Assembly (NCBI GenBank): GCA_016764015.1
Contig: JAESSR010000066.1
Location: 1-14,790, forward strand
Length of the DNA stretch: 14,790 bases
Source: Phycisphaerales bacterium
Lineage (GTDB): Bacteria; Planctomycetota; Phycisphaerae; Phycisphaerales; UBA1924
Direction of reading: 5' to 3'
Shown: in pieces, positions 13,203 through 14,790 of the stretch
Layout: every line of letters starts with the position of its first letter
Numbering within the stretch: the first letter of the stretch is position 1
Position numbers and translations under genes: made by a program
The notes under the pieces: generated by a model
Told to the model about the DNA's origin: nothing
Database searches by the model: none
Seen by the model: only the letters and a program-made list of their open reading frames with translations

Positions 13203-14352
13203 CTTGTCCAAGCGTAGGCGCGTTGCCCGATGCCCCGATCGATCCCAAATGGAGAATCGGCTCCCATCGGCTCATCGATTCCATAGGTAAGCGTGAGGGA
13301 TCAAAGAAATCGACGAGTGCTTGATCAAAGAGCGCGTGCCTGCGGGCGTTGGCGATGCCGCCCTCGAAGTGTCCGAAGGGAACGACGAAGCGCCATTTGC
13401 GTCCCGGGTCGGCATCGATCGCGTTGAACACCGCGGCAGTAGATGGTGCGGGGGCGACATCATCTTTTCTCGCAAGCATGCCCAATGTTGGCACGCGGAC
13501 TTTTCGCCCGTGCACAACGGCATCACATAATCGCAACCGGTTGATGAGTTGCTCTCGTCGATCGCAGTGATGGGTGAGTGTTTTTCCGATATCGAGCGTC
13601 GTGCCCGAATGACGATGATCCAGCCGCCAGCGCCATGCGCCCAATGAAGGCAAGGCGACAGCGAGCCGATCGATGATTGATTCGCCAGAGAGTCGCCCGA
13701 TGAGCTGGGCCGCCGCGATGGTCGCGAGCCCGCCTCCAAGCGATGTGCCCGTGAGGAACACGCCCGGATGATCGATCTTGGGATCAATAGTGATCTGCGG
13801 GAGATTGGTATTGCGTTCGAGCAGGGCGTTTCGCATCACTCGACACGCGTTGCACACATCACCGATCGCTTTGGGGAGTATCCAATCTTCGTGTTTATCC
13901 GAAGCAAATCCGCGGGCGATCCACCCAGCACCGAGTTCGTCGGGGGTGGTTTGGTCACCAATCCCGATCTGGGAACCCGGGTATCCCCGCAACCGAATAA
14001 CCAGCACCGCCACGCCCGTGTCGGCGATGCTTTTCCATTTGCGGGCGGAGTCCTTGAGTGTGCCCGTCACTTTGTACCCATGCACAGCGACGAGCGATGC
14101 GCTGACGGGTCGATTATCCGAAGGGAGAACAAGCACGCATCCAATACGCACGCCATCCATCGAGATGAACTCGTGCGTTGCGCTCGGGTCAGATTCATCT
14201 CTGTCCGTGCGGAGTGTGAGCCCCGGCGAAGTCTCGATGAGCCTCGCGTACCAGTGTTTCCAGAAGACAGAGTGATCGGGCGAGGGCGAAGGATCACCGA
14301 TATGTGCAAATGTTTGCACATCGCTCAATCCATAATCCTCTGGCTCGATCAT
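13186..14352 (-). CDS. Alpha/beta hydrolase, acetyl-xylan-esterase (AXE1/CE7)-like
   Basis: This 388-residue protein has an alpha/beta-hydrolase layout. Seen: VRIGCVLVLP (68-77), the oxyanion-region VAVHGY (88-93), RGYPGSQ (122-128, the RGxxxS-like block of acetyl xylan esterases), the nucleophile elbow GTSLGGG with Ser204 (202-208), an acidic residue in ARKDDVAP (Asp297 or Asp298) and the catalytic His328 in FGHFEGG (326-332). The triad is thus complete. There is no signal peptide, so it acts in the cytoplasm, probably deacetylating sugars, antibiotics or small esters. Substrate is not determinable. The ATG at 14352 has only a weak, distant GGAG. The TolB-like gene ends 26 bp upstream, and the unknown-function gene overlaps or nearly abuts the stop, so the three are likely one transcript. 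Confidence 0.82.
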   Translation of the reverse strand: MIEPEDYGLSDVQTFAHIGDPSPSPDHSVFWKHWYARLIETSPGLTLRTDRDESDPSATHEFISMDGVRIGCVLVLPSDNRPVSASLVAVHGYKVTGTLKDSARKWKSIADTGVAVLVIRLRGYPGSQIGIGDQTTPDELGAGWIARGFASDKHEDWILPKAIGDVCNACRVMRNALLERNTNLPQITIDPKIDHPGVFLTGTSLGGGLATIAAAQLIGRLSGESIIDRLAVALPSLGAWRWRLDHRHSGTTLDIGKTLTHHCDRREQLINRLRLCDAVVHGRKVRVPTLGMLARKDDVAPAPSTAAVFNAIDADPGRKWRFVVPFGHFEGGIANARRHALFDQALVDFFDPSRLPMESMSRWEPILHLGSIGASGNAPTLGQDEHTK

Positions 14353-14378
14353 CCTGGTCTATTCTCCAGCGTTTTCGA

Positions 14379-14790
14379 TCAGTTGCCCGGGGTGTAGTTC
14401 TCGAACGCCTCGGCTTCCATCTTCTCGATGAGAACGGCGCGTTGCGCTTGGTAGGCTTTGTCGATCGCGTCGAGATCGATTTTCGCGGTCCAGAGCTGGC
14501 TGCTTGGGCGTTCTTCGCCATCGCGTGTGGCTCCGCGTTGAGCGGTCCAGATCATCCATTCGCCATTGGATGTAAACGCAGGCAACCCGTCGAACCCTCT
14601 TGCTTGCGAGATGCGCATGCGTGGGGTTTGATTCATCGGGTCGCTGCCTTTGGCATCAATCGCATAAATCTCGTAGTTGCCGTGGCTCTGTTCGCTTGTC
14701 GCGTACAGCAGGTACTTGCCATCGGGTGTGTAGAACGGGCACCAGTTGACATGCTCGTTGTCGGTGAGCTGGATTTCTTCTTCGACCCCG
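14379..14790 (-). CDS. TolB-like beta-propeller protein (5' part beyond the window)
   Basis: The minus strand is open from the right edge to a TGA at 14379, showing the last 136-137 codons of a longer protein. Two PD40-type propeller blades are visible: WCPFYTPDGKYLLYATS and, later, PAFTSNGEWMIWTAQRG. Between them is NYEIYAIDAKGSDPMNQTPR, the usual link between blades in TolB-related proteins. The C-terminal 40 residues are charged and helical (KIDLDAIDKAYQAQRAVLIE...). Such proteins are normally periplasmic and bind partners or oligosaccharides, but the signal peptide and the other blades are outside the window. Whether it is TolB itself or one of the many TolB-like paralogues of planctomycetes cannot be told; a paralogue is more likely, since no other tol genes are adjacent. 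Confidence 0.85.
   Translation of the reverse strand, partial: GVEEEIQLTDNEHVNWCPFYTPDGKYLLYATSEQSHGNYEIYAIDAKGSDPMNQTPRMRISQARGFDGLPAFTSNGEWMIWTAQRGATRDGEERPSSQLWTAKIDLDAIDKAYQAQRAVLIEKMEAEAFENYTPGN

Noticed and set aside
13768..14397. 209-codon plus-strand frame
   Set aside because: It is antisense to the alpha/beta hydrolase, which has a complete catalytic triad.

Overview
The window looks like chromosomal DNA of a planctomycete, most likely a marine member of the Phycisphaerae. This is an inference from three things: a secreted protein ending in a Pro-Ala-Pro variant of the PEP-CTERM sorting signal followed by four arginines, a futalosine-pathway (MqnC) menaquinone gene, and moderately GC-rich coding sequence in which Shine-Dalgarno sites are used only here and there. 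Most of the window is ordinary housekeeping or metabolic sequence. No CRISPR array, rRNA, tRNA, phage block or recognisable defence system was seen.

Layout. Positions 1-1191 (minus) hold the 5' part of truD (tRNA pseudouridine-13 synthase), preceded by a bifunctional-nuclease-family (BFN/DUF151) gene. The junction between them is a run of four 13-bp repeats. Positions 1290-2270 hold an AT-rich orphan gene for a two-helix membrane protein, bracketed by two directly repeated palindromic elements (A and D) of about 100 bp. NAD(P)H-hydrate epimerase (2281-3072, minus) diverges from a translationally coupled plus-strand set: a family 2 membrane glycosyltransferase, an ExbD/TolR protein and a TonB-like protein (3126-6039). 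No exbB is visible. A PEP-CTERM-like exported protein and mqnC follow on the minus strand (6070-8120), with a good sigma70-type promoter before mqnC. After palindromic element B comes a plus-strand ATP-grasp gene (8347-9207). It converges, with only 3 bp between stop codons, on a minus-strand pair: a PutP-like sodium:solute symporter and a 68-residue membrane protein whose start overlaps the symporter stop. A XerC/D-type recombinase (11090-12061) is next. Palindromic element C separates it from a minus-strand series: a TolB-like beta-propeller protein (partial at the right edge), an alpha/beta hydrolase of the acetyl-xylan-esterase type, and a conserved protein of unknown function.

How the genes may work together. 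The ExbD-TonB pair should transmit proton-motive force to outer-membrane transporters. The TonB-like protein keeps the SxxxH transmembrane motif, but the ExbB/TolQ partner must come from elsewhere. The symporter and its small partner look like a two-component transporter. MqnC, NnrE, TruD and Xer are independent housekeeping functions.

The most unusual content is non-coding. There is a family of 94-99 bp twin-hairpin elements with conserved arms and a variable centre. Elements B and C are both exactly 94 bp, with perfect 10-bp terminal inverted repeats (GGGTGCCACT/AGTGGCACCC). Elements A and D (97 and 99 bp) share the GGGTGCC end and a GCCGAAGACGGC-type hairpin. They resemble REP/BIME or MITE-like non-autonomous repeats; no mobilising transposase is in the window.
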